DNA from: an uncultured Acetatifactor sp.
GTDB taxonomy: Bacteria; Bacillota; Clostridia; Lachnospirales; Lachnospiraceae
Assembly (NCBI GenBank): GCA_910586485.1
Contig: CAJUIA010000016.1
Coordinates: forward strand, 1 to 64,000
DNA length: 64,000 bases
Reading direction: 5' to 3'
Shown piece after piece: positions 7,274-15,544 of the stretch. The number at the start of each line of letters is the position of its first letter. The stretch's first letter is position 1. The notes under the pieces were generated by a model that saw only the letters and a list, made by a program, of their open reading frames with translations, was not told where the DNA came from and searched no databases. Both the position numbers and the translations under genes were made by a program.

Positions 7274-8635
7274 ATGGAGAAAAAAGCGTTTGTGATCAAG
7301 GCACAGGTGGAAGAGATTGTAAAAACCTATCCTACGCCGTTTCATATTTATGACGAAAAAGGGATCCGCGAGAATGCAGAGGCTCTGAAGGAGGCTTTTT
7401 CATGGAATCCCGGATATAAGGAGTTCTTTGCGGTAAAGGCTACGCCCAATCCCTTTTTGATAGATATTTTGCGGGATTACGGCTGCGGCTGTGATTGTTC
7501 GTCCCTGACGGAGCTGATGCTCTCCGAGGCTGCAGGCATTAAGGGAGAGGATATTATGTTTTCCTCCAATGATACGCCGGCAGAAGAGTTTGCTTATGCG
7601 GCCAGGCTGGGGGCAACCATCAATCTGGATGATATTACCCATATTGACTTTTTGGAGAAAACGCTGGGGTATCTTCCCAAAACTTTGAGCTGTCGTTTTA
7701 ATCCGGGGGGATATTTTTCTCTGGGGACGGATATTATGGACAATCCCGGCGATGCAAAGTATGGATTTACGAAGGAGCAAATGTTTGAAGGTTACCGGAC
7801 GCTGAAGGCAAGGGGAGTGGAAAATTTCGGTATTCATGCCTTTTTGGCAAGCAATACCGTTACCAACGAGTATTATCCCGTTCTTGCCAGGCAGCTCTTT
7901 GAGCTGGCGGTGGAGCTGAAGGAAGAGACAGGAGCACATATTGCCTTTATCAATTTGTCAGGCGGGATCGGCACACCCTATAAGCCGGAACAGGAGCCAA
8001 ATGACATTCGTGTCATAGGAGAAGCCGTACATCGTGTATATGACGAGGTATTAATTCCTGCGGGCATGGGAGACGTGGCGATCTATACAGAGCTGGGGCG
8101 TTTTATGATGGCTCCTTACGGGCATCTGGTAACAAGGGTAATTCACGAAAAGCATACGTATAAGGAATATCTGGGAGTGGATGCCTGTGCGGTGAATCTG
8201 ATGCGTCCCGCCATGTATGGAGCGTATCATCATATTACCGTTTTGGGGAAGGAAAAGGAAGCCTGTGATTACATGTATGATGTGACGGGATCCCTGTGCG
8301 AGAATAATGACAAGTTTGCCATAGACCGTATGCTGCCAAGGGTGGAGATTGGAGATTATATTGTGATTCATGATACCGGAGCCCACGGCTTCTCCATGGG
8401 CTATAATTATAACGGTAAGCTGAAATCTGCGGAGCTTCTGCTGTGTGAGGACGGGAGCGTAAAGCTGATTCGCAGGGCGGAGACCCCCATGGATTATTTT
8501 GCAACCTTTGACTGCTTTGATATTTCAAAAAGGCTCTCCGATATTGACAGAGATTTACGGATTACAGAAGGACAGGCTTTGACAGAAAAGGTGGCCGGCA
8601 GGGCGGCTTGTGGTCATTTCGGGGAGGAAGATTGA
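7274..8635 (+). CDS. lysA: diaminopimelate decarboxylase (PLP fold III), divergent type
   Basis: Converts meso-DAP to lysine. K55 in FFAVKATPNP is the predicted PLP lysine; NLSGGIG and the C-terminal CENNDKF motif (the C-E-x-x-D signature) support a fold III decarboxylase. The usual HIGS motif is replaced by HAFLAS at about 188, so this is a divergent lineage of the family. At 453 residues it is slightly longer than typical LysA. It lies 19 bp after ddh behind AAAGGAG and 3 bp before the LD-carboxypeptidase gene, which supports a joint role in DAP/lysine supply. Another amino-acid decarboxylase activity of the same fold cannot be excluded. Confidence 0.85.
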   Translation: MEKKAFVIKAQVEEIVKTYPTPFHIYDEKGIRENAEALKEAFSWNPGYKEFFAVKATPNPFLIDILRDYGCGCDCSSLTELMLSEAAGIKGEDIMFSSNDTPAEEFAYAARLGATINLDDITHIDFLEKTLGYLPKTLSCRFNPGGYFSLGTDIMDNPGDAKYGFTKEQMFEGYRTLKARGVENFGIHAFLASNTVTNEYYPVLARQLFELAVELKEETGAHIAFINLSGGIGTPYKPEQEPNDIRVIGEAVHRVYDEVLIPAGMGDVAIYTELGRFMMAPYGHLVTRVIHEKHTYKEYLGVDACAVNLMRPAMYGAYHHITVLGKEKEACDYMYDVTGSLCENNDKFAIDRMLPRVEIGDYIVIHDTGAHGFSMGYNYNGKLKSAELLLCEDGSVKLIRRAETPMDYFATFDCFDISKRLSDIDRDLRITEGQALTEKVAGRAACGHFGEED

Positions 8636-8638
8636 TAT

Positions 8639-9688
8639 ATGAGGTATCCTAAGAGTCTGCCTGCGGGCGGGATGATCGGCTTTCTGGCGCCTTCCTTTGG
8701 CTGTGCGACAGAGCCCTACAAATCTGCTTTTCAGCATGGACTGGAGCGTTTTGAAAAAATGGGTTACAGGACGCTGACAGGGCCGAATTGTTATTGTGAC
8801 AATGGTGTCGGAATCAGCAGCACCCCTAAAATGTGTGGTGCTGAGGTGATGGAAATGTTTTCCTCCCATGCGGACTGTCTGATTTCCTGCGGCGGCGGGG
8901 AGTTGATGTGCGAAATTCTGCCCTTTGTGGATTTTGAGCGGTTGTCCGTACTGGAGCCGAAGTGGTTTATGGGCTATTCGGATAATACAAATTTGACGTT
9001 TACATTGGCGACCCTGACGGATACGGCTTCCGTGTACGGTCCCTGCGCTTCTGCCTTTGGCATGGAGCCTCTTCATGAATCGGTTGAGGATGCGTTTGGC
9101 ATCCTGACCGGAAGGGTGCAGACCGTGAAAAGCTATGGAACATGGGAGAAGGAAAGCTTAAAAAGCGAAGAAACTCCCTGTGTTCCCTATAACCTCACGG
9201 AGCCGTTAAGAATCAGGAAATTTTTGGGGGATAAGGAGCTTACGGGCGATGCGGGCGCGTTTACCGAGCTGCAGTTTTCCGGGCGGCTTTTGGGAGGCTG
9301 CATGGATTGTCTGGTAAATCTGCTGGGTACACGTTTTGACAGGACGGCGGATTTTGTGGAGAAATACAGGGAGAACGGGATCATCTGGTTTTTGGAGTCC
9401 TGTGATCTTAATGTGTTTGGCATCCGCCGGGCTATGTGGCAGATGGAAGAGGCCGGGTGGCTTCGGTATGTGAAGGGATTTTTGATCGGCAGGCCAGCTA
9501 ACGGAGAGCCGATGATGAATCTGGATCAATTTGACGCCGTACTGCAGACAGCAGGGCGCAAAAACGTGCCTGTTCTCATGGATGTGGACTTGGGGCACCG
9601 TCCGCCGATGATGCCCCTTGTGGTCGGAAGCCTGGCGGAGGTAACTGCGGTGGGAAACAGTCTGAGCATTAAGATGGATTACCGATAA
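8639..9688 (+). CDS. S66 family LD-carboxypeptidase-like protein
   Basis: A 349-residue serine peptidase of family S66, which includes murein tetrapeptide LD-carboxypeptidase (LdcA) and the MccF immunity proteins. The nucleophile S114 lies in FMGYSDNTN. A glutamate in WFLESCDLN and the histidine in DLGHRPPMMP near the C terminus fit the Ser-Glu-His triad. No signal peptide is seen, so it should act in the cytoplasm. Its position 3 bp after lysA suggests it trims or recycles meso-DAP-containing muropeptides. An MccF-like peptide-detoxifying role is the main alternative. Confidence 0.85.
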   Translation: MRYPKSLPAGGMIGFLAPSFGCATEPYKSAFQHGLERFEKMGYRTLTGPNCYCDNGVGISSTPKMCGAEVMEMFSSHADCLISCGGGELMCEILPFVDFERLSVLEPKWFMGYSDNTNLTFTLATLTDTASVYGPCASAFGMEPLHESVEDAFGILTGRVQTVKSYGTWEKESLKSEETPCVPYNLTEPLRIRKFLGDKELTGDAGAFTELQFSGRLLGGCMDCLVNLLGTRFDRTADFVEKYRENGIIWFLESCDLNVFGIRRAMWQMEEAGWLRYVKGFLIGRPANGEPMMNLDQFDAVLQTAGRKNVPVLMDVDLGHRPPMMPLVVGSLAEVTAVGNSLSIKMDYR

Positions 9689-9696
9689 AATAAAGC

Positions 9697-9725
9697 TTGT
9701 CAATACGTTCATTCTATGTTAAAAT
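9697..9725 (+). promoter_or_regulatory. sigma-A type promoter for tRNA-Leu
   Basis: TTGTCA at 9697-9702 and TAAAAT at 9720-9725 are spaced by 17 bp. Transcription would start near 9732. A 7-bp hairpin (9735-9741 with 9745-9751, 3-nt loop) then forms the 5' leader of the pre-tRNA. Confidence 0.75.
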
Positions 9726-9754
9726 GTTTTTTGTTGTGGGGAATCCCCACACAG

Positions 9755-9837
9755 GCCGGCGTGTCGGAATGGCAGACGAGGCAGACTCAAAATCTGTTGT
9801 GGGCAACCACGTGCGGGTTCAAGTCCCGCTGCCGGCA
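9755..9837 (+). tRNA. tRNA-Leu (anticodon CAA)
   Basis: An 83-nt class II tRNA. The acceptor stem GCCGGCG pairs with TGCCGGC, with A as the discriminator base. The anticodon loop CTCAAAA gives anticodon CAA (reads UUG). A variable arm (TGTGGGCAACCACG region) and a T arm with GGTTCAAGTCC are present. CCA is not encoded. Confidence 0.95.
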
Positions 9838-9854
9838 GAAGCAGGAAAGTGAAG

Positions 9855-9901
9855 AAAACAGCGACAAATTACTGTAGAATCAGTGGTTTGCCGCTGTTTT
9901 T
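9855..9901 (+). terminator. terminator after tRNA-Leu
   Basis: AAAACAGCGACAAA at 9855-9868 pairs with TTTGCCGCTGTTTT at 9887-9900 with one mismatch. An inner ACTG/CAGT stem and a terminal T run complete the structure. Confidence 0.8.
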
Positions 9902-9910
9902 GTGGTGCAT

Positions 9911-9947
9911 CAGTGTGCCTATCAGGCACACTGTCCATCAGGCACAC
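9911..9947. repeat. inverted repeat with a partial third copy, upstream of the Uma2 gene
   Basis: A 23-bp inverted repeat spans 9911-9933 (CAGTGTGCCT, 3-nt centre, AGGCACACTG), and ATCAGGCACAC recurs at 9937-9947. It sits just before the Uma2 promoter and could be an operator or a remnant hairpin. Confidence 0.5.
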
Positions 9948-9959
9948 GTGAAAATTTGA

Positions 9960-9988
9960 TTGTGTTTCCAATGTTCACGGGATATAAT
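9960..9988 (+). promoter_or_regulatory. promoter for the Uma2 family gene
   Basis: TTGTGT at 9960-9965 and a perfect TATAAT at 9983-9988 are spaced by 17 bp, 26 bp before the start codon. Confidence 0.65.
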
Positions 9989-10013
9989 GGTATTGTGGAT
10001 GGAGGTGTGAAGG

Positions 10014-10547
10014 ATGGAGGTATTGAGAAAAGAAGAAGTTTATACAATAGATGATATTTATGCTTTACCGGATGGAAAGAGAGCTGAATTGATAGATGGA
10101 AAAATATATTATATGACTCCGCCAAGCACAAGACATCAAAGATTAGTGCATTTTTTTGACAGAGAAATCGGAAATTACATTCAAAGTAAAAATGGTGAAT
10201 GTGAGGTGTTCCCAGCTCCATTTGCCGTGTTTCTGAATGAAGATGATACAAATTACGTGGAACCGGATATTTCCGTGATCTGCAATAAAGAAAAGATAAC
10301 GGATCAAGGATGTAACGGCGCTCCGGATTGGATTGTTGAAATTGTATCTCCGGGAAACAAGCCAATGGATTATTTTACAAAGTTATTTAAATATCGGACG
10401 GCAGGCGTCAGGGAATATTGGATTGTTGATCCGATAAAAGAGCGGGTTACGGTATACGGCTTTGAAAAGGAAACAATGGAAGAGTATTCTTTTGGCGAAG
10501 CTGTGCCTGTCGGAATATATGAGGGTTTTTCTATAGTGGTTCGGTAG
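10014..10547 (+). CDS. Uma2 family (DUF820) PD-(D/E)xK nuclease-like protein
   Basis: A 177-residue protein of the Uma2/DUF820 family, a restriction-endonuclease-like fold whose biological role is mostly unknown. The family core is visible: RAELIDGKIYYM near the N terminus, VEPDISVI with the catalytic Asp, then DWIVEIVSP (E-x-V in the nuclease core) and REYWIVDP. The gene is AT-richer than its neighbours, uses codons such as AGA and ATA often, and lies beside a tRNA gene, which suggests horizontal acquisition. The start follows GGAGGTGTGAAGG. It converges on the capA-like gene. Confidence 0.85.
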   Translation: MEVLRKEEVYTIDDIYALPDGKRAELIDGKIYYMTPPSTRHQRLVHFFDREIGNYIQSKNGECEVFPAPFAVFLNEDDTNYVEPDISVICNKEKITDQGCNGAPDWIVEIVSPGNKPMDYFTKLFKYRTAGVREYWIVDPIKERVTVYGFEKETMEEYSFGEAVPVGIYEGFSIVVR

Positions 10548-10584
10548 TTACCGGCAACAGAGAACGGGCACAATCAATAAAAAA

Positions 10585-11760
10585 TTATGGCTGGCTGACA
10601 TAACAGCCTTCATCATCAAATTTTGTGCCGAAGGGCTCGCTTAAAGTATTGATTCGTTCCAGTATGGATGTAAAGTTATTGCCTTCTGCCAGGGTAGGGC
10701 AGTAATCGTTTCGGGACATCACCGAGCTGATCAGGCAGGGGATGACCTTAACCTGCTGGTCCTCCTGCTTTACCCCGTCTATAAAGGTGAAGGTCTGCCG
10801 GAAAATCATGGTTTCCTTATCCTTGGGATTCCGGTTGCCGCCAAAGCAGAAATTTCCCATGCTGTAGACGATAAATTTACCGTTATATACTTCAATGCCC
10901 TGCAGGACGTGGGGATGGCAGCCCAGCACCAGGTCTGCGCCCCAGTCGATACATTTCTTTCCCAGCTCTTTTTGATAATCTTCGGGATAATCCTCCCTCT
11001 CGATACCCCAGTGGCAGCAGGCAATAATCAGATTGACCTCGTCCTCCTGCAGCTTTCGAATACCGTCCTCCAGCCAGTTTTCCACCGCCTCGCCGTCATA
11101 GACCTCGTTTACGGAGACAAAGCCGATGCGGAGTCCTTTTGTCTCATAAATGCCGATGTTGTCGTCATATGCGTACGAAATTCCGTTTTCTTCAAACAGC
11201 GCCACGGTATCGTCGCTTCCCTGCCTGCCGTAATCCATGCGGTGATTATTGCCAAAGCTGACAGCCTCCACGCTTCCCAAAGGCAGGATTTCGATATAAG
11301 CGGGATCGCCTTTGATATTATACTGCTTTTCCACCAGATCCGTTGATTCCGTGAGGACACCTTCAAAATTGACGATGGTCATATCGTCCTTTTCGAAAAT
11401 ATCTTTTACATTTTGAAAAAAGTAAGCAGGCCCCTGTTGATCGTACATTTCCCGGAAGGTTCCGGCATAGCCGTGAATCTGTAGAATGCCAAGGGATACA
11501 TCACCGGCGGCGGAAATCGTCAGCTCGATTACTTCCGGCTCCGGGGTGGGAGTGGGCTCCGGCGTGGGTGCAGGCTCCGAATGGACAGGAGAAGCCGTCT
11601 CAGGCAGCAGAGTTTCTGCCTGAGAGGCTTCCAAATCAGGAGAAAGAGATTCTATATTGGAGCTGTCTGCATTTACCTGTCCGCAGCCGCTTAATTCCAG
11701 GCAGCCTGCGGATAGCAGAGCAGTCAGAGACAACAGGTATGAGCATCTGAATTTTTTCAT
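10585..11760 (-). CDS. CapA family lipoprotein (poly-gamma-glutamate/capsule type metallophosphatase fold)
   Basis: A 391-residue CapA-like protein. The N terminus is a lipoprotein signal with LELSGC as lipobox (Cys about 26), followed by a Pro/Glu/Thr repeat spacer (about 62-75) that would hold the domain off the membrane. The domain has the metallophosphatase-like motifs ISAAGDVSLG, NFEGVLT, SFGNNHRMDYG, ACCHWGIE and VLGCHPHVLQG typical of CapA. Related proteins act in capsule or poly-gamma-glutamate biogenesis, but no synthesis genes are nearby. It lies 35 bp downstream of the SDR gene on the same strand and is probably cotranscribed with it. The ribosome binding site is GAGGAAGG. Confidence 0.88.
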   Translation of the reverse strand: MKKFRCSYLLSLTALLSAGCLELSGCGQVNADSSNIESLSPDLEASQAETLLPETASPVHSEPAPTPEPTPTPEPEVIELTISAAGDVSLGILQIHGYAGTFREMYDQQGPAYFFQNVKDIFEKDDMTIVNFEGVLTESTDLVEKQYNIKGDPAYIEILPLGSVEAVSFGNNHRMDYGRQGSDDTVALFEENGISYAYDDNIGIYETKGLRIGFVSVNEVYDGEAVENWLEDGIRKLQEDEVNLIIACCHWGIEREDYPEDYQKELGKKCIDWGADLVLGCHPHVLQGIEVYNGKFIVYSMGNFCFGGNRNPKDKETMIFRQTFTFIDGVKQEDQQVKVIPCLISSVMSRNDYCPTLAEGNNFTSILERINTLSEPFGTKFDDEGCYVSQP

Positions 11761-11795
11761 AAGCCTTCCTCTTTTTCGGAGCAGTGTAGCAAACG

Positions 11796-12563
11796 TTATT
11801 TTCGGACCACATCCCAGGCTGCCATCAAAAGTCTGACAGGCATGATCCTGGCAAGAATACGATGCAGCGAGCAGGCAAATCCCGGTGTGGAAACCGCCCG
11901 TTTTCTGCAGCTGTCTTTGAGGGAGCGGCGGACCACATCTTCTCTGCGGGAAGAAAGAATAAAATTATTTACCTGGTGGCTGTCTGCGGTGTCCTTTGCC
12001 TTGCCGATGAATTCCGTGCCCCTGACCCAGAAAGGGCATACAGCGGTGACGCAGATGCCGGTGCCTGCCAGCTCCCTGCCAAGGCTTAAGGAGTAACGGT
12101 ATAAAAAGGCCTTGGAGGCGGCATAAATATTCATATAGGGCAGAGGTTGAAAAGCCGCAGTGGAGCAGATTTCCAAGATGCGGGCACCCCTGTGCATATA
12201 AGGGAGTACAGTTTGAGTCACCGCCACGGCAGCCCGGCAGTTTAAGTCAATCATCTGTTCGCATTGCTTCAAGTCAATGGCAGCATAGCTGCCGATCTTG
12301 CCGAATCCGGCTCCGTTGATTAAAATCCGGACATTGGGCTTCTTTTTTTGTAAGAGAGCGGAAAGCCAGACGATGGAATCAGGTGTGGTCAGGTCACAGA
12401 CCAGAGGGCGCAGACGGGTCTTTACCTGGTTTTGTAATTCTGTAAGTCGATCCTGCCTCCTTGCAATTACCCATATTTCGTTAAGGCATTCATTGGTATC
12501 CAGCTGTCGGACGTACTCTGCGCCCAGGCCGCTGGAAGCGCCGGTTACAATAGCGATATTCAT
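11796..12563 (-). CDS. short-chain dehydrogenase/reductase (SDR)
   Basis: A classical SDR of 255 residues with unknown substrate. The cofactor motif TGASSGLG is at residues 7-14, the catalytic Ser lies in ICSTAAF and YAASK gives the catalytic Tyr and Lys. Start 12563 is preferred over ATG 12569 because AGGAGG lies 6 nt before it, whereas it would touch the other ATG. Upstream on this strand TATAAT (12584-12589 on the plus-strand complement) is a likely -10 box with a weak -35. The gene is divergent from the aldolase gene. Confidence 0.88.
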   Translation of the reverse strand: MNIAIVTGASSGLGAEYVRQLDTNECLNEIWVIARRQDRLTELQNQVKTRLRPLVCDLTTPDSIVWLSALLQKKKPNVRILINGAGFGKIGSYAAIDLKQCEQMIDLNCRAAVAVTQTVLPYMHRGARILEICSTAAFQPLPYMNIYAASKAFLYRYSLSLGRELAGTGICVTAVCPFWVRGTEFIGKAKDTADSHQVNNFILSSRREDVVRRSLKDSCRKRAVSTPGFACSLHRILARIMPVRLLMAAWDVVRK

Positions 12564-12611
12564 AAGCATCCTCCTGATAGATCATTATACACTCTTTTTG
12601 AAAAAATACTA

Positions 12612-12640
12612 TTGATTTTTTCACTTTAAACTGCTAAACT
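12612..12640 (+). promoter_or_regulatory. promoter for the DRE-TIM aldolase gene
   Basis: TTGATT at 12612-12617 and TAAACT at 12635-12640, 17-bp spacing, back to back with the -10 box of the divergent SDR gene. Confidence 0.5.
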
Positions 12641-12707
12641 AACACTGCCGGGAGATGCAAGGAGGATGCAGCATTTTGAGCGGAAGCGGGAGGAAACAGG
12701 AAAGAAG

Positions 12708-13682
12708 ATGAAAGAGATAGCCAGTTTGATTCAATATCGGCCGAATGTGAAGGTGGTGGATGCCACCCTGCGAGACGGAGGCCTGGTAAACGATTTTTAT
12801 TTTACGGACGAATTTGTAAAGGCGCTGTATCTTACAAATCTGCGTGCGGGTGTGGACTATATGGAGTTCGGCTACAAGGCGTCTAAGGAAATGTTTGATG
12901 CGGACAAGTTCGGTAAATGGAAATTTTCCAGGGACGAGGATATTCGGGCGATTGTGGGCGAGAATGCCACGGATTTGAAAATTGCGGTGATGGCCGACGT
13001 GGGACGCTGCGATTACAAAACGGATATAATCAATCGGGCAGACAGCCCCATTGACCTGATTCGGGTGGCCACTTATCTGAATACCATACCGGCTGCAGTG
13101 GAGATGATCGAGGATGCGGCAGGGAAGGGCTATGAGGTGAGCTGCAATATTATGGCCATTTCCAATACACAGGAGGGGGATTTAAAGGTTGCGCTGGACA
13201 TTTTAGGGCAGACTCCGGCGGATGTGCTTTACATTGTGGACAGCTATGGGGCTATTTATCCGGAGCAGATGGCCAGACTGGCGGATATTTACATGAATGC
13301 TGCCATAAAATACGGTAAAAAGGTAGGTGTACATGCTCACAATAATCAGCAGCTTGCCTTTGCCAATACAATAGAAGCGGTGGGAGACGGAGTTGACTGG
13401 CTGGATGCCACTTATGCGTCCATGGGAAGAGGGGCCGGCAACTGCGCCATGGAGCTGCTGCTGGGTTTCTTACGTAACCCGAAGTATAATGTTTACCCGG
13501 CCATTCAGTTTGTGGATTCTTACATGAATAAGCTGAAGGCGGAGGGCGTGGTCTGGGGCTATGACCTGCAGTATCTGATGACGGGGCTTTTAAACCAGCA
13601 CCCCAGAACGGCTATCCAGTTTACAAAGGAAAAAAGAAATGATTATGCGGAGTTTTACCGGGAGGTAGTGGCCCAGGACTGA
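12708..13682 (+). CDS. DRE-TIM (HMGL-like) aldolase family protein
   Basis: A 324-residue TIM-barrel protein of the HMG-CoA-lyase-like superfamily. DATLRDGG near residue 22 is the metal/catalytic motif, and VHAHNN carries the paired metal-binding histidines. It is closest in layout to 4-hydroxy-2-oxovalerate-aldolase-like domains, but no aromatic meta-cleavage genes are present, so the substrate is unknown. An in-frame ATG at 12666 touches AAGGAGG directly. I chose ATG 12708 (MKEIASLIQ) behind AGGAAAG because it gives the normal N terminus. It is monocistronic, closed by a strong terminator. Confidence 0.8.
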   Translation: MKEIASLIQYRPNVKVVDATLRDGGLVNDFYFTDEFVKALYLTNLRAGVDYMEFGYKASKEMFDADKFGKWKFSRDEDIRAIVGENATDLKIAVMADVGRCDYKTDIINRADSPIDLIRVATYLNTIPAAVEMIEDAAGKGYEVSCNIMAISNTQEGDLKVALDILGQTPADVLYIVDSYGAIYPEQMARLADIYMNAAIKYGKKVGVHAHNNQQLAFANTIEAVGDGVDWLDATYASMGRGAGNCAMELLLGFLRNPKYNVYPAIQFVDSYMNKLKAEGVVWGYDLQYLMTGLLNQHPRTAIQFTKEKRNDYAEFYREVVAQD

Positions 13683-13753
13683 AAAAGGCAGGCTGAAAGC
13701 AGGTTCATAAAATGCAGAAATAAAAAAGTCCCGTAAACAGTATAGGCTGACAG

Positions 13754-13803
13754 AATCCCCCTCAGGCAGACCAGGCAAATAAAGTCTGCTTAAGGGGGAT
13801 TTT
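13754..13803 (+). terminator. terminator after the aldolase gene
   Basis: AATCCCCCT at 13754-13762 pairs with AGGGGGATT at 13793-13801, extended by GCAGAC/GTCTGC inside, followed by T residues. Confidence 0.85.
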
Positions 13804-13827
13804 CAGCGCTGCCGCGTAAAGAAACGG

Positions 13828-13856
13828 TTGAACTTTAGCCGGGGAATGTGTATACT
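13828..13856 (+). promoter_or_regulatory. promoter for metY
   Basis: TTGAAC at 13828-13833 and TATACT at 13851-13856 with 17-bp spacing. The leader of about 70 nt is too short for a SAM riboswitch, and no Met T-box is visible. Confidence 0.7.
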
Positions 13857-13931
13857 GGAAAGTGGTTTTATATGTGCATACCGGTTTTGAATTTCAAGGC
13901 GCCGGATCGCAGGAAAGGCAGGAAAATAAAG

Positions 13932-15212
13932 ATGAAGATAAACAGTGTATGTGTGCAGGGGGGCTATACGCCGGGAAATGGGGAGCCGCGCCAGATCCCC
14001 ATTATTCAAAGCACTACCTTTAAGTACGATACCAGCGAGGACATGGGAAAGCTGTTTGACCTGGAGGCAAGCGGCTACTTTTATACCAGGCTGCAAAATC
14101 CTACCAACGATCATGTGGCGGCGAAGATTGCGGCGCTGGAGGGCGGTACTGCGGCCATGCTGACCAGCAGTGGCCAGGCGGCAAATTTTTACGCTCTGTT
14201 TAATATCTGCAGCTGCGGAGATCATATTGTAGCGTCAAGCACCATTTACGGAGGCACCTTTAATCTGATTGCCGTTACCATGAAGAAAATGGGAATTGAC
14301 GTCACCTTTGTGAGCCCGGATGCCACGGACGAAGAGCTGGACGCTGCCTTTCAGGACAATACAAAGGCGATGTTTGGAGAAACGATAGCCAATCCGGCAT
14401 TAACGGTGCTGGACATTGAAAGGTTTGCAAAGCGGGCGCATGCGCATGGTGTGCCGTTGATTATTGACAATACCTTTGCAACTCCCGTAAATTGCAGGCC
14501 CTTTGAGTGGGGAGCGGATATTGTGACCCATTCCACCACAAAATATATGGACGGCCATGGGGCAGCAGTAGGCGGCGCCATTGTGGACAGCGGAAAATTT
14601 GACTGGATGGCTCATGCGGACAAGTATCCTGGCTTGTGTACCCCCGACGAAAGCTATCATGGAATTACCTATGCTTTGAAATTTGGCAGGGAAGGGGCGT
14701 TTATCACCAAATGTACCGCACAGCTGATGCGGGATTTCGGCTCTGTTCAAAGCCCTCAGAATGCGTTCATTTTAAACCTTGGTCTGGAAAGCCTGCACGT
14801 GCGGATGAAGCGGCATTGTGAAAATGCACAGGCGGTTGCGGAATTTCTGGCGGGGCATGAAAAGGTTACTTATGTAAATTACTGTGGTCTGCCGGGGGAT
14901 AAATATTATGATCTGGCCCGGAAATACCTGCCGAACGGAAGCTGCGGCGTGGTGTCCTTCGGCTTAAAGGGCGGAAGAGACGCAGCCAGCGCTTTTATGA
15001 AGAATTTGAAGCTGGCGGCCATAGAGACGCATGTGGCGGACGCCAGGACCTGCTGTTTGAATCCGGCCAGCAGCACACACCGCCAGATGACGGATGAGCA
15101 GTTAAAGGAGGCGGGAGTTCCCGCAGAGCTGATCCGCATCAGCTGCGGCATTGAGGATCAGGAAGATCTGATTGCGGACATTGCGCAGGCACTGGAGCAG
15201 GTGGAGGAATGA
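13932..15212 (+). CDS. metY: O-acetylhomoserine sulfhydrylase / aminocarboxypropyltransferase
   Basis: PLP enzyme of the Cys/Met metabolism family that adds sulfide (or methanethiol) to O-acetylhomoserine to make homocysteine (or methionine). At 426 residues it has the length of the MetY group, longer than cystathionine synthases/lyases (about 380-400). The N terminus VQGGYTPGNGEPRQIPIIQSTT is MetY-like, YTRLQNPT and the LTSSGQAAN motif bind cofactor, and the Schiff-base lysine is in HSTTKYMDGHG. The start behind AGGAAAATAAAG is preferred over the upstream in-frame TTG. The stop overlaps the next start by 4 bp. Confidence 0.9.
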   Translation: MKINSVCVQGGYTPGNGEPRQIPIIQSTTFKYDTSEDMGKLFDLEASGYFYTRLQNPTNDHVAAKIAALEGGTAAMLTSSGQAANFYALFNICSCGDHIVASSTIYGGTFNLIAVTMKKMGIDVTFVSPDATDEELDAAFQDNTKAMFGETIANPALTVLDIERFAKRAHAHGVPLIIDNTFATPVNCRPFEWGADIVTHSTTKYMDGHGAAVGGAIVDSGKFDWMAHADKYPGLCTPDESYHGITYALKFGREGAFITKCTAQLMRDFGSVQSPQNAFILNLGLESLHVRMKRHCENAQAVAEFLAGHEKVTYVNYCGLPGDKYYDLARKYLPNGSCGVVSFGLKGGRDAASAFMKNLKLAAIETHVADARTCCLNPASSTHRQMTDEQLKEAGVPAELIRISCGIEDQEDLIADIAQALEQVEE

Positions 15213-15529
15213 ACTGTAAAGAGTTTGAAAAGCTGATACCGGATTTTATGAAGGACAGGCTGGATTATTCATCCATGAAGCGGTTCTGTGAGCATATGGA
15301 GCAGTGCAACAGCTGCAAGGAAGAGCTGGTCATTCAGCTTCTGGTGACGGAGGGCGTTCAGAGGCTGGAGGACGGCAGGGCCTTTGATCTGCAGAAGGAG
15401 ATGGACCAGAGGATCAGCCGGATCAAAAGAAAGATAAAGCTCCATGGCAATATGATCAGGCTGGGGATTGCCATGGAAATTGCGGCGGCCTGCATATTGG
15501 CCGGAATTGCGGCTTGGATTTGGGCTTAA
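15209..15529 (+). CDS. small zinc-finger (zf-HC2) anti-sigma-like membrane protein
   Basis: A 106-residue protein with an N-terminal zf-HC2-like zinc site (C3, then HMEQCNSC around residues 29-36) and one C-terminal transmembrane helix (about 84-105). This is the layout of small anti-sigma factors, with the zinc domain in the cytoplasm. No sigma factor gene is adjacent. Its ATG overlaps the metY stop (ATGA), so the two are translationally coupled, and polA follows 15 bp later. The role is inferred from architecture only. Confidence 0.7.
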   Translation: MNCKEFEKLIPDFMKDRLDYSSMKRFCEHMEQCNSCKEELVIQLLVTEGVQRLEDGRAFDLQKEMDQRISRIKRKIKLHGNMIRLGIAMEIAAACILAGIAAWIWA

Positions 15530-15544
15530 AGGAAGGAGCCTGGT

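Noticed and set aside
13803..13931. SAM riboswitch or Met T-box before metY
   Set aside because: After the predicted promoter only about 70 nt remain, without T-box motif or the S-box core.
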